Assembly: GCA_036398095.1 (NCBI GenBank)
Contig: DASWHR010000009.1
Span: forward strand, 1 to 41,942
Direction: 5' to 3'
Length of the DNA stretch: 41,942 nt
From: DASWHR01 sp036398095
GTDB lineage: Bacteria; Actinomycetota; AC-67
Both the position numbers and the translations under genes were made by a program. Under the pieces are notes generated by a model. The model was not told the origin of the DNA, did not search any database, and was given only the letters and a program-made list of their open reading frames with translations. Positions 9,590 to 17,347 of this stretch are shown here, in pieces (the first letter of the stretch is position 1; each line of letters starts with the position of its first letter).

Positions 9590-10249
9590 ATGATCGTGTC
9601 CTTCGTCGGCGGCACCGGCCCGGCCGGATTCGGGCTGGCCGCTCGATTCGCGAAAGGCGGCGTGCGGGTCGTGATCGGCTCGCGCAGCGCGGAGCGCGCC
9701 GAGCAGGCGAGGGGGATGGTTCTGGAGCGCGTGCCGAAGGCGGACTGTCGTGCGATGGTCAACGAAGCCGCAATCGCCGCCGGCGACGTCGTCTTTCTGA
9801 CGATCCCGTTTCAAGCTCAGCGCCACACGGTCGAAACGCTCGCGGAGGATCTCGCCGGCAACGTCGTGGTGTCCATGGCGAACCCGGTTTGGGTGCACGC
9901 TGGGAAGGTGCGCGCCGACGCGCCGCCTGCCGGGTCGCTCGCCGAAGAGGTGCAAGAACTGGTGCCGACCGCGCGCGTCGTCGGCGCCTTTCACGAAGTC
10001 AACGTCCGCAAGTTCCCGAAGATCGACAACCCCATCCACTCCGACACGATCGTCACCGCCAACGATGCCGTGGCCAAGGCCATGGTGATGGGCCTGGTCG
10101 GACACGTCGACGGGATGCGGGCGGTGGACGGCGGTGGGCTGCTCAATACGCGCTACGTCGAAGGGTTCGTTTGCGTGCTCGTGTCGGCGAACTTCATCTA
10201 CAAGGCATCGTCGGCGCTGCGTCTTACGGGGCTGCCGGAGGACCTGTGA
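9590..10249 (+). CDS. npdG: F420H2:NADP+ oxidoreductase-like protein (NpdG family)
   Basis: The 219-residue protein has an N-terminal Rossmann motif, VGGTGPAGFGLAARFAKGG, with basic and Ser residues after the second strand (GSRSAERAEQAR) that fit NADP(H) binding. The segment DVVFLTIPFQAQRHTVETL and the later GGGLLNTRYVEG follow the NADPH-dependent F420 reductase family. That enzyme moves hydride between NADPH and the deazaflavin F420. If correct, the organism makes F420, as many Actinomycetota do; no F420 synthesis gene is in the window. It sits 10 nt after the SCP2-like gene and its stop overlaps the next start (GTGA). Confidence 0.75.
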   Translation: MIVSFVGGTGPAGFGLAARFAKGGVRVVIGSRSAERAEQARGMVLERVPKADCRAMVNEAAIAAGDVVFLTIPFQAQRHTVETLAEDLAGNVVVSMANPVWVHAGKVRADAPPAGSLAEEVQELVPTARVVGAFHEVNVRKFPKIDNPIHSDTIVTANDAVAKAMVMGLVGHVDGMRAVDGGGLLNTRYVEGFVCVLVSANFIYKASSALRLTGLPEDL

Positions 10250-10848
10250 AGCGCCTCGCCACCGCGGCGCTGGCGATCCTCGCCGGGTGCGTCCCGTCCG
10301 TCCCGCCGGGTTCGGCTCCTACGGGCAGCCCCGCGCCGTCGCCGCCGCTGGGGACGAACCTGGCCGCGTTGCTGTTCGACGAGCCGCTGCCCGGCTACGT
10401 CGTCGTGCCGGACGAGACGCGTGCCGTTACGCTCGACGAAGCCGTCGAAGGCGCCGACGATCCCGAGGAGGCGCGAGCGCGCCTGAGCACGCACGGCTTC
10501 GTAGCCGGGTTCACGCGAACCTGGACCAGCGACGACGACGCCGGCAACGTCATCTACGCGTTCGTCTACGAGTTCGCAGGCGACGAGGGAGCGAAAGCGG
10601 ATCTGGACGCCGGCTTGGGCGAGGCGCGCCGGGACGGCAGCGAAACGTTCGACGTGCCCGGCATCGAAGGCGCCATCGGCGTGACGAAGGCCGCCGCGGC
10701 CGGCACGGAGGGGGACGACAGCACGTTCCATGCGATCTTCTTCGTTCGGGGGCCGCGCCTGTATTTGGTTGCGATCGGCGGCCCGACGGAGCCGTCGCGG
10801 CAGAATGCGATCGACCTGGCCCTGCGGATGGACGCAACGGCACGGTGA
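10246..10848 (+). CDS. Predicted lipoprotein, function unknown
   Basis: The 200-residue protein starts at a GTG that overlaps the npdG stop by four bases, so it is translationally coupled. It has a lipoprotein signal peptide, MKRLATAALAILAGC, with Cys15 as the probable lipidated residue, then a Pro/Ser/Gly-rich linker and a compact acidic domain. Strands such as GNVIYAFVYEFAGDEGAKADLDAG and HAIFFVRGPRLYLVAIGG suggest an alpha/beta fold of a kind often seen in Gram-positive lipoproteins of unknown role. The final residues hold a helix (SRQNAIDLALRMDATAR). A longer reading frame upstream is a shadow of npdG. Confidence 0.82.
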   Translation: MKRLATAALAILAGCVPSVPPGSAPTGSPAPSPPLGTNLAALLFDEPLPGYVVVPDETRAVTLDEAVEGADDPEEARARLSTHGFVAGFTRTWTSDDDAGNVIYAFVYEFAGDEGAKADLDAGLGEARRDGSETFDVPGIEGAIGVTKAAAAGTEGDDSTFHAIFFVRGPRLYLVAIGGPTEPSRQNAIDLALRMDATAR

Positions 10849-10882
10849 CGAACGCCGCTGCGGGGTGCGCGGCGCCGCAAGG

Positions 10883-10888
10883 TACGAT
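10883..10888 (+). promoter_or_regulatory. -10 hexamer TACGAT of meaB, leaderless spacing
   Basis: TACGAT ends six bases before the meaB ATG at 10895, placing the expected transcript start at the start codon. No ribosome binding site is present. It suggests meaB and the mutase have their own promoter in addition to any read-through from the upstream genes. Confidence 0.5.
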
Positions 10889-10894
10889 AAGGCC

Positions 10895-11839
10895 ATGGAC
10901 GTCGCCGAACTCGTCGAAGGGCTGCGGCGCGGAGACCGGCGCACGGTCGCGCGCATGATCTCGTTGGTGGAGGACACCTCTGTCGAGACGCTCGGCGAGG
11001 TCATGCGACAGATCGGCGGGATGACCTCCCACGCCTACACGGTCGGAATCACCGGGTCGCCGGGCGTCGGCAAGTCGACGTTGACCGGCGCACTGGTCGC
11101 CGAGTTGCGACGCCGCGACCGGACGGTCAGCGTCCTTGCGATCGACCCGACGTCGCACATCACCGGCGGCGCGCTGCTCGGGGACCGGCTTCGGATGCAA
11201 GAGCACGCGACCGATCCGGGGGTGTTCATCCGATCGATGGCCACGCGCGGTCATCTGGGCGGTCTTGCGTGGGCGGCGCCGCACGCGCTGCGCATCCTGG
11301 ATGCCGCCGGGTGCGACACCATCCTGGTCGAGACCGTCGGCGTCGGCCAGGACGAAGTCGAGATCTCGGCACAGGCCGACACCACCATCGTCGTTCTCGC
11401 GCCGGGCATGGGCGACAGCGTGCAGGCCAACAAGGCGGGCATCTTGGAGATCGCCGACTGCTATGTGGTGAACAAAGCCGACCGGGAAGGCGCCGATCAG
11501 GTGGCGCGTGACATCCGGCAGATGCTTGAGTTGGGCGCGCACGGAGACTGGCTCCCGCCGGTGCTTTCGGCCACGGCGACCGACGGGTCCGGCGCGGACG
11601 CGGTGCTCGACGCCGTGGACCAGCATCGCTCCTATCTTGAATCCTCCGGCGAGGGACGCCGCCGGCGCCTGGCGCGCGCGGCCGGCGAGATCCGTGAAAT
11701 CGTCCTTGGCCGGATGCGCGCTGCGATCGGCACGGTGAAGGATTCGGACTTGCTGGCCGCTCTTGCCGAGCAGGTGACCCGGCACGAGCTCGACCCCTAC
11801 GCGGCGGCCGATAAACTGCTCGCAGAGGTGGACGCATGA
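10895..11839 (+). CDS. meaB: MeaB/ArgK-type G-protein chaperone of a B12-dependent acyl-CoA mutase
   Basis: This 314-residue G3E GTPase gates loading of adenosylcobalamin into acyl-CoA mutases and protects them from inactivation. The P-loop GSPGVGKS is at residues 54-61, the second nucleotide segment reads LAIDPTSHITGGALLGDRLRM, the G3-like strand is ILVETVGVGQDEVEI, and the G4 motif is NKAD. The C-terminal dimerisation arm is present. ATG at 10895 is chosen over an upstream in-frame start because it follows a -10 hexamer and gives normal family length. Its stop overlaps the mutase start (ATGA), so the chaperone and its client are co-translated. MeaB proteins serve both methylmalonyl- and isobutyryl-CoA mutases. 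Confidence 0.94.
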   Translation: MDVAELVEGLRRGDRRTVARMISLVEDTSVETLGEVMRQIGGMTSHAYTVGITGSPGVGKSTLTGALVAELRRRDRTVSVLAIDPTSHITGGALLGDRLRMQEHATDPGVFIRSMATRGHLGGLAWAAPHALRILDAAGCDTILVETVGVGQDEVEISAQADTTIVVLAPGMGDSVQANKAGILEIADCYVVNKADREGADQVARDIRQMLELGAHGDWLPPVLSATATDGSGADAVLDAVDQHRSYLESSGEGRRRRLARAAGEIREIVLGRMRAAIGTVKDSDLLAALAEQVTRHELDPYAAADKLLAEVDA

Positions 11840-13491
11840 CGGACGCATACGAGCAATGGCGCGCGGCCTACGAGGCCGGGCTGAAGCGCGAGGCCGATTT
11901 CGACACGCTGTCGGGCGAGGTGCTGGAACCGCTCTACACGCCCGACGACGTCGGTGACGTCGACTACGAAACCGACATCGGCTTGCCCGGGCAGTTTCCC
12001 TACACCCGCGGTGTCTATCCGTCGATGTACCGGGGCCGTCTGTGGACGATCCGGCAGTTCTCCGGATTCGGCAACGTCCATCAGACGAACGAGCGCTACA
12101 AGATGCTGATCGATCAAGGTCAGACCGGATTATCCGTCGCCTTCGACATGCCGACGCTGATGGGCCGCGATAGCGACGATCCGCGTTCGCTCGGGGAAGT
12201 GGGACATTGCGGCGTCGCGGTCGACACCGTGCGCGACATGGAAATCTTGTTCGAGGGACTTCCGCTCGGCGACATCACCACGTCGATGACGATCAGCGGA
12301 CCGGCCGTCGTGCTGTTCGCGATGTATCTGGTCGCGGCAGAACGGCAAGGCGTCGCCTGGCGCGATCTGGACGGCACGCTTCAAACCGACATCATGAAGG
12401 AATACATCGCGCAGAAAGAGTGGGTGTTCCCCCCCGAGCCGCATCTGCGCCTGATCGGCGACCTGATGGAGTTCTGCGCAAACGAAGTCCCGAAGTATCA
12501 CCCGATCAGCATCAGCGGCTACCACATCCGCGAAGCCGGCTCGACCGCCGCCCAAGAGCTTGCGTTCACGCTCGCCGACGGCTTCTGCTACGTGGAGCTC
12601 GGCAAGCAGCGCGGCTTGGACGTCAACGTCTTCGCGCCGCAACTGTCGTTCTTTTTCGACGCACACATCGACTTCTTCGAAGAGATCGCCAAATTCCGCG
12701 CCTCCCGCCGGATCTGGGCGCGCTGGCTGCGCGACCGGTACGGCGCGACCTCGCCGAAGGCGCAGCAGCTTCGCTTCCACACGCAGACTGCCGGCGTGTC
12801 GCTGACGGCCCAGCAGCCGTACAACAACGTCGTGCGCACCGCGATCGAGGCGCTGGCCGCGGTGCTCGGCGGGACCCAGTCGCTGCATACCAACGCCCTG
12901 GACGAAGTGCTGGCGCTTCCCAGCGAAGAGGCGTCTGCGATCGCGTTGCGCACGCAGCAGGTCATCGGATACGAGACCGGCGCCGCGAACGTGATCGATC
13001 CGCTGGGCGGATCCTGGTTCGTGGAATCGCTCACCAACACGATCGAGGAACGCGCGGAAGACTATTTCCGCCGCATCGAATCGCTGGGCGAAGGTGGAAT
13101 GATGGACGGCGTGTTGCGCGGCATCGAGCAAGGCTGGTTTCAGCAAGAGATCGCCGACGCTGCCTATCGCTACCAGAAGCTGGTCGAAAAGAAGCGCAAG
13201 ATCGTGGTGGGTGTCAACGAGTTCGAATCCCGTGACGAGCGAGAGCTTGAGATTCTTCGGATCGGCGCCGACATCGAGCGCGACCAGGTTGCGACGCTGC
13301 ATCGCGTTCGCGGCGAGCGCGATCAGCCGGCCGTCGACAAGGCGCTCGACGCGCTGCGCATCGCGTCGAAGGGCAGCGACAACCTCATGCCGCTGATCGT
13401 CGATGCCGCGCGCGCCGAGGCCAGCGAGGGCGAGATCATCGGCGCAATGCGGGACGTCTTCGGCAGCTATCGCGAAACGCCCCGCTTCTAG
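11836..13491 (+). CDS. icmA: Adenosylcobalamin-dependent acyl-CoA mutase catalytic subunit, isobutyryl-CoA mutase type
   Basis: The 551-residue protein is the TIM-barrel catalytic chain without a B12-binding domain, the size of IcmA (about 566). The catalytic His is present in SISGYHIREAG. At the two positions that discriminate substrates it has Phe75 (TIRQFSGF) and Gln193 (YIAQKEWVFPP), 118 residues apart. Methylmalonyl-CoA mutase has Tyr89 and Arg207 there, isobutyryl-CoA mutase Phe80 and Gln198, with the same spacing. 2-Hydroxyisobutyryl-CoA mutase has Ile at the first site and an Asp 27 residues later; here that residue is Ala102. So interconversion of isobutyryl-CoA and butyryl-CoA is the best guess. 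The small B12-binding subunit is not in the window. Coupled to meaB by a 4-nt overlap. Confidence 0.82.
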   Translation: MTDAYEQWRAAYEAGLKREADFDTLSGEVLEPLYTPDDVGDVDYETDIGLPGQFPYTRGVYPSMYRGRLWTIRQFSGFGNVHQTNERYKMLIDQGQTGLSVAFDMPTLMGRDSDDPRSLGEVGHCGVAVDTVRDMEILFEGLPLGDITTSMTISGPAVVLFAMYLVAAERQGVAWRDLDGTLQTDIMKEYIAQKEWVFPPEPHLRLIGDLMEFCANEVPKYHPISISGYHIREAGSTAAQELAFTLADGFCYVELGKQRGLDVNVFAPQLSFFFDAHIDFFEEIAKFRASRRIWARWLRDRYGATSPKAQQLRFHTQTAGVSLTAQQPYNNVVRTAIEALAAVLGGTQSLHTNALDEVLALPSEEASAIALRTQQVIGYETGAANVIDPLGGSWFVESLTNTIEERAEDYFRRIESLGEGGMMDGVLRGIEQGWFQQEIADAAYRYQKLVEKKRKIVVGVNEFESRDERELEILRIGADIERDQVATLHRVRGERDQPAVDKALDALRIASKGSDNLMPLIVDAARAEASEGEIIGAMRDVFGSYRETPRF

Positions 13492-13500
13492 CGCTTGCCT

Positions 13501-13521
13501 CGTTCCGCTTTGCGAGGAACG
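13501..13521 (+). terminator. Weak hairpin after the mutase gene
   Basis: CGTTCC (13501-13506) and GGAACG (13516-13521) can pair across a 9-nt loop; the second arm is also part of a perfect palindrome GGAACGTTCC at 13516-13525. There is no T-run. It could be a terminator or a protein-binding palindrome. Confidence 0.25.
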
Positions 13522-13642
13522 TTCCCGTTCGCGTCCGGTTTGCCCGCGACTGCGCCCTGTTCTTGCGTGGCGCGTCCGGCCATACTGGCAGTGCCGCCCG
13601 GCAGTCCGGTCCCCGTCCTGGAAAGCAGGGAGTGTCGAACGC

Positions 13643-14287
13643 ATGGCCCGCCACATGCGCCCGAAGTTGATCACGCTCGAAACACTGCGAGCCGTCGATC
13701 GCGAATATCGCGATCTGGTGATGTCGCTTCGTGCGCTCGCGTCCCTTCTGCACGACCCGGACCCGGGCGCCCCCGATGACCGGGCATGGGAGCCGGTTCT
13801 GGCGAACATCCTCGACGCCGAACTGAACCAGCTCGCCACATTGATGGGCGACGTCACAGCGGCCCTTCGGATGGAGCACTCCGCCACCGGACCGCGCCGA
13901 AGCATCGACCTGTCCCGAGCGCTGGAGTCGGCAGTGCGCCGCACCGGCTCGCGCGTACTGACCGGCCTCGGCGAGCCCGTGCGCGTCGCCGCGCATCCGG
14001 AGATCGTCTCGCAGGCGATCATGAGCGCCGTGTCGCTCGCGCTTCGGACGGCCGACGGCCGCGTCTCTGCCGGCACGCGCCGGCGTGACGACGAAGCCGG
14101 GGTGGCAATCACGGTCCCGATGTCGGAAGAGCGGCATTGGAACCGGCTCGACGCGCGCCTGTCGCTGTTGCGACGCATCGTCGGTGCCGAAGGCGGCCGC
14201 GTCGCGGTCGACCATCGAAGCGATGCGATGATCTTGAACCTGTGGTTTCCCGTCGCGGGAAAGGCGAAGCGAAGCGAGTCGGCTTAG
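13643..14287 (+). CDS. Degenerate histidine-kinase-like protein
   Basis: The 214-residue soluble protein has the outline of the helical dimer plus ATPase part of a sensor kinase. An N-terminal helical part (LETLRAVDREYRDLVMSLRALASLL) is followed by a second helix pair, then DLSRALESAVRRTG, PEIVSQAIMSAVSLALRTADG in the place of the N-box, and a C-terminal GAEGGRVAVDHRSDAMILNLWFPV that matches the end of HATPase domains. No H-box histidine in the right context and no N-box asparagine are seen, so it probably does not phosphorylate itself. It could be a phosphotransfer scaffold or a Spo0B-like protein. A GCAGGGA sequence about 12 nt before the ATG at 13643 may help initiation. No response regulator is adjacent. 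Confidence 0.6.
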   Translation: MARHMRPKLITLETLRAVDREYRDLVMSLRALASLLHDPDPGAPDDRAWEPVLANILDAELNQLATLMGDVTAALRMEHSATGPRRSIDLSRALESAVRRTGSRVLTGLGEPVRVAAHPEIVSQAIMSAVSLALRTADGRVSAGTRRRDDEAGVAITVPMSEERHWNRLDARLSLLRRIVGAEGGRVAVDHRSDAMILNLWFPVAGKAKRSESA

Positions 14288-14802
14288 CGACCTTCGCCCG
14301 GCGGGGGGCCGAGCCGCTCGCGGACGCGGCGGCCGTAGGCGAGCAGGTGCTCGGCCGGCTTCGATCCTTCGAGCCGCTCGAGCGCGTCTTCGGCATCGGC
14401 TCGGCGTCCCGATCCCGCTGCGAGCATCGCGCGCATCAGATGCACCTCGCCCGGGTCGAGCGTCCGGTCCCTCTGGGTCATCACCAGCGCGGCGTCGAGC
14501 GTCTCGTCGGCTTCCTGCGCCCGGCCCTGCGCGCCGATCACGCCGGCGAGCTCGACGACGATCTGATACGACAGCGACACGCGCAGTGCTCCTCGGTAGT
14601 GCTCCTCCGCTCCGGCGACGTCGCCGAGCAACTGAAGCGCGCGGGCCATCTCGATGTTGGCTGCGGGATCGTCGGGTTGAGAGACGAGCAGCGGGGCAAG
14701 TTCATCGACGGCGGCGGCCCCGTCGCCGCTGCGGCGTCGTTCGCCCGCGCGCTCAAGGGCACGCATCCGTGCGCGTGCCTCGCCCCGTCCGAAGATCGCC
14801 AT
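14284..14802 (-). CDS. Tetratricopeptide-repeat protein
   Basis: The 172-residue protein is built of helix pairs with TPR consensus residues: AAVDELAPLLVSQPDDPAANIEMARALQLLGD, AGAEEHYRGALRVSLSYQIVVELAGVIGAQGR and AQEADETLDAALVMTQRD each have the small-residue and Pro/Asp spacing of TPRs, about three repeats. Such proteins act as protein-protein adaptors. It has no signal peptide or membrane segment. Its 3' end overlaps that of the histidine-kinase-like gene by four bases in a convergent arrangement, and it is divergent from the enoyl-CoA hydratase gene. Confidence 0.78.
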   Translation of the reverse strand: MAIFGRGEARARMRALERAGERRRSGDGAAAVDELAPLLVSQPDDPAANIEMARALQLLGDVAGAEEHYRGALRVSLSYQIVVELAGVIGAQGRAQEADETLDAALVMTQRDRTLDPGEVHLMRAMLAAGSGRRADAEDALERLEGSKPAEHLLAYGRRVRERLGPPPGEGR

Positions 14803-14817
14803 GCGCGGAGGATCTTA

Positions 14818-14823
14818 TAGAAT
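14818..14823 (+). promoter_or_regulatory. -10 hexamer TAGAAT in the TPR/enoyl-CoA hydratase divergent gap
   Basis: TAGAAT lies inside TATAGAAT in a 79-bp gap. It would give a 5' UTR of about 50 nt for the hydratase, which has a ribosome binding site (AAAGGGGA). On the other strand the same AT-rich core reads TATAAG close to the TPR start. Confidence 0.4.
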
Positions 14824-14881
14824 CGCCCCGCTTCCCGCCGACGTCCGCTGAAGGCGTCGCGCGCGACGAAAGGGGACCGTT

Positions 14882-15667
14882 GTGGGCGAGTTCGTGAATC
14901 TGACCGTGGACGCGGTGACCGGCGTGGGGACGATCCGGCTGGACCGTCCGCCGATGAACGCGATCAACGATTCGGTCGTTCGCGAACTGGAGATCGTGGC
15001 GCGCGAGGCGACCTTCGACGACAAGGTTCGCGCCGTCGTCGTGACCGGTGGCGACAAGATCTTCGCCGCCGGCGCCGACATCAAAGAGATGGCCGACCGG
15101 GCCCCCGCCGAGATGATGAACAAGATGGGCGCGTTGCAGGCGGCGTTCACCGCGCTCGAAGAGGTTCCAAAGGTCGTCATCGCCGCGATCAACGGGTTCG
15201 CGTTGGGCGGTGGCTGCGAACTGGCGCTTGCATGCGATCTGCGCGTGATGGCTGAGAACGGCCAGATCGGCCAGCCCGAGATCTTGCTCGGCATCATTCC
15301 CGGCGCCGGCGGCACGCAACGCCTGCCGCGCCTGGTGGGGCCGGCGCGCGCGAAGGACATCATCTTTTCGGGCCGGTTCCTGAAAGCGTATGAGGCGCAG
15401 CAAATCGGTCTCGTCGACGTCGTCGTCCCGCCCGAGCAGACCATTCAAGCCGCGACCGAGATGGCCGAACGGTACGCGAAGGGTCCGACCGTGGCGATTC
15501 GCGCCGCGAAGATCGCGATCAACCGCGGCTTGCAGACCGATCTCCAGAACGGCTTGCTGATCGAGCGCGAATTGTTCGTGAACCTGTTCGCAACCGAGGA
15601 TCAGAAGGCGGGGATGAAGTCGTTCGTCGAGCAGGGTCCCGGCAAGGCCGTCTTCTCGGGCCGGTAG
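14882..15667 (+). CDS. Enoyl-CoA hydratase/isomerase (crotonase family)
   Basis: The 261-residue protein adds water across the double bond of trans-2-enoyl-CoA in fatty-acid or amino-acid breakdown. Family motifs: the N-terminal strand TIRLDRPPMNAIN, the oxyanion-hole segment FAAGADIKEMA, and both catalytic glutamates in GGGCELALACD and QPEILLGIIPGAGGTQRLPRLVG. With both Glu residues present a hydratase is more likely than an isomerase or dehalogenase. Start is GTG at 14882 after AAAGGGGA. It probably works with the acyl-CoA metabolism suggested by the mutase locus 1.4 kb upstream, but it is in a separate transcription unit. Confidence 0.93.
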   Translation: MGEFVNLTVDAVTGVGTIRLDRPPMNAINDSVVRELEIVAREATFDDKVRAVVVTGGDKIFAAGADIKEMADRAPAEMMNKMGALQAAFTALEEVPKVVIAAINGFALGGGCELALACDLRVMAENGQIGQPEILLGIIPGAGGTQRLPRLVGPARAKDIIFSGRFLKAYEAQQIGLVDVVVPPEQTIQAATEMAERYAKGPTVAIRAAKIAINRGLQTDLQNGLLIERELFVNLFATEDQKAGMKSFVEQGPGKAVFSGR

Positions 15668-15690
15668 CGCCCGACCGCGCGGCGCCCGTG

Positions 15691-15696
15691 TATCCT
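15691..15696 (+). promoter_or_regulatory. -10 hexamer TATCCT of the methyltransferase operon
   Basis: TATCCT ends eight bases before the ATG at 15705, with no ribosome binding site between. The leaderless pattern supports ATG 15705 as the start rather than the in-frame TTG at 15696. Confidence 0.5.
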
Positions 15697-15704
15697 TGCC
15701 GCCC

Positions 15705-16619
15705 ATGACCACCGTGGATCCCGCATCGATGGACGCCAAGACGGCGAACGTCTTGTATCACGACTGGGAAGCGCAGAACTACGACGATCGTTGGAGCATC
15801 AGCTTCGACGAACGATGCGTGTCTTATGCGCGCGAAAAGTTCGGCCGCGTCGCCCCGGTCCGAGCCTATGGGGACGTGCTCGAGATCGGATGCGGAACCG
15901 GGTTCTTCATCATCAACTTGTGGCAGGCCGGTCTGGTCGAGCGAGCGTACGCGACCGACATTTCGGCCGGCATGGTCGAGGCGTGTCGCCGAAACGCCGA
16001 GCGCGTCGGTTTAGCCGACCTGGAAGGAAAGGCGTCCGACGCGGAGTCGCTTCCATACGACGACGACTCGTTCGATCTGGTCGTGGGGCATGCGGTGCTG
16101 CATCACATTCCCGACGTGCCGGCCGCGCTTCGCGAATGCTTTCGCGTGCTTCGCCCCGGCGGGACGCTGGTGATCGCCGGCGAGCCGACCCGCATCGGGT
16201 ACCAGATCGTGTTGCGCGCCCGCCGCGGGACCGCGGCGATCGTCAAGGCGATCGCGCGGTTCAAGCCGGAGATCCGGCTGCCCGAGGACGATCACTCCGA
16301 GCTGCCGCCGGAGGCGGCGCTGGAAGCGCACGTCGATCTGCACGAGTTTCATCCGCACATGGTTCGCGGCTGGCTGCGCGAGGCAGGCTTCGCCCGGGTC
16401 AACGTCCGCACGGAAGAGTTTCTGTCCGGGATGCTCGGCTGGAGCAACCGAACCGTCGAAGCCATGGTTCGGCCCGAGTTCCTGGGCGCGTCCTGGCCGT
16501 TCTTCGCCTATCACTCCTACATCGCGCTCTACCGTCTGGACGAGTGGATCGTGCGGCGCATCGTCCCCAAGCCGCTCTTCTACAACGTGCTGCTGAGCGC
16601 GACGAAACCGTTGCGCTGA
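15705..16619 (+). CDS. Class I SAM-dependent methyltransferase
   Basis: The 304-residue enzyme has SAM motif I, DVLEIGCGTGF, at residues 57-67, the acidic post-I strand (AYATDISAGMVEACRRNAE), and motif II/III DDDSFDLVVGHAVLHHIPDVPAALRECFRVLRPGGTLVIAGEP. The long C-terminal part (about 120 residues) is rich in aromatic residues and likely forms the acceptor pocket. The family includes UbiE-like and small-molecule methyltransferases; the acceptor is unknown. It begins a five-gene same-strand cluster with an acyltransferase, a protein of unknown function, a CPBP protease and a membrane protein, which hints at cell-surface glycan or lipid modification. Confidence 0.88.
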   Translation: MTTVDPASMDAKTANVLYHDWEAQNYDDRWSISFDERCVSYAREKFGRVAPVRAYGDVLEIGCGTGFFIINLWQAGLVERAYATDISAGMVEACRRNAERVGLADLEGKASDAESLPYDDDSFDLVVGHAVLHHIPDVPAALRECFRVLRPGGTLVIAGEPTRIGYQIVLRARRGTAAIVKAIARFKPEIRLPEDDHSELPPEAALEAHVDLHEFHPHMVRGWLREAGFARVNVRTEEFLSGMLGWSNRTVEAMVRPEFLGASWPFFAYHSYIALYRLDEWIVRRIVPKPLFYNVLLSATKPLR

Positions 16620-16666
16620 GACGGCCATTGGCGCGGTCGCCGGAGCGTCTGGAAGACTTGCCTCCT

Positions 16667-17347
16667 ATGGGTGCATCGAAGCCGTTGGACGCCGACGCGC
16701 AGCCGCTCCGGTTCGACGATGCGCCGGCCGCGCCGGGGGGTCCGGTTGCCCGTATCGCGCGCACCGCGCGGTTCATCAGAAAGAACCGTCTCTACAAGCG
16801 TCGCTATCTCGTGATGGCGCTTCGATACGTGTGGTTCAAGATTCGCAACCCGCACATCGTCACCGATGGCTTCTTCTTCTTGGAGCGCGGCGCGGAGGTG
16901 TACGCGCGCAAAGGCTACGGACGGCTGCGGATCGGCCGGTGGGTCTGGGTAGGCAGCGGCAACGCGCTTCGATGCCATGAAGGCAACCTCAGGATCGGCG
17001 ACAAGTGCGTGTTCGGCCGCAAGAACACGATCAACGCATACCTGGACGTCTCCATCGGTGCTGAATGCATCTTCGCCGACTGGATCTACATCACCGACTT
17101 CGATCACAAGTTCGACGATGTGAACGTCCCGATCCGCAAGCAGGGCATCGTCAAGTCGCCCGTCACGATCGGCAACGACTGCTGGTTCGGCGAGAAGACC
17201 ACTGTGCTTCGCGGCGTCACCATCGGCGACGGGTGCGTCATCGCGAGTCATGCGCTCGTCAATCGCGATCTGCCGCCGCGATCGGTCGCCGGCGGGGTCC
17301 CGGCGCGCGTGCTCAAGGCGCGCGGCGAAGGCTCGACGAGGGCTTGA
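16667..17347 (+). CDS. Hexapeptide-repeat acyltransferase (left-handed beta-helix)
   Basis: The 226-residue protein has a basic N-terminal region (KRRYLVMALRYVWFKIRNP) followed by left-handed beta-helix turns from about residue 80: LRIGRWVWVGSG, LRIGDKCVFGRKNTIN, VSIGAECIFADWIYITDFDHKF, VTIGNDCWFGEKTTVLRGVTIGDGCVIASHALV. The His in TDFDHKFDD is the likely catalytic base, as in maltose/galactoside O-acetyltransferases and WbbJ. Such enzymes acetylate sugars of surface polysaccharides. ATG at 16667 gives normal length; the longer upstream frame is a shadow of the methyltransferase. Its TGA overlaps the next ATG by one base. Confidence 0.9.
   Translation: MGASKPLDADAQPLRFDDAPAAPGGPVARIARTARFIRKNRLYKRRYLVMALRYVWFKIRNPHIVTDGFFFLERGAEVYARKGYGRLRIGRWVWVGSGNALRCHEGNLRIGDKCVFGRKNTINAYLDVSIGAECIFADWIYITDFDHKFDDVNVPIRKQGIVKSPVTIGNDCWFGEKTTVLRGVTIGDGCVIASHALVNRDLPPRSVAGGVPARVLKARGEGSTRA

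Noticed and set aside
9889..10245. Upstream extension of the lipoprotein frame into npdG
   Set aside because: The extension is a shadow of npdG; the GTG at 10246 gives a clean lipoprotein signal peptide.
13221..13230. GTTCGAATCC, like a tRNA T-loop
   Set aside because: It is inside the mutase coding sequence and no cloverleaf or acceptor stem can be formed around it.
11836..13491. 2-Hydroxyisobutyryl-CoA mutase as the identity of the mutase
   Set aside because: That enzyme has Ile in place of Phe75 and Asp in place of Ala102; neither is present.
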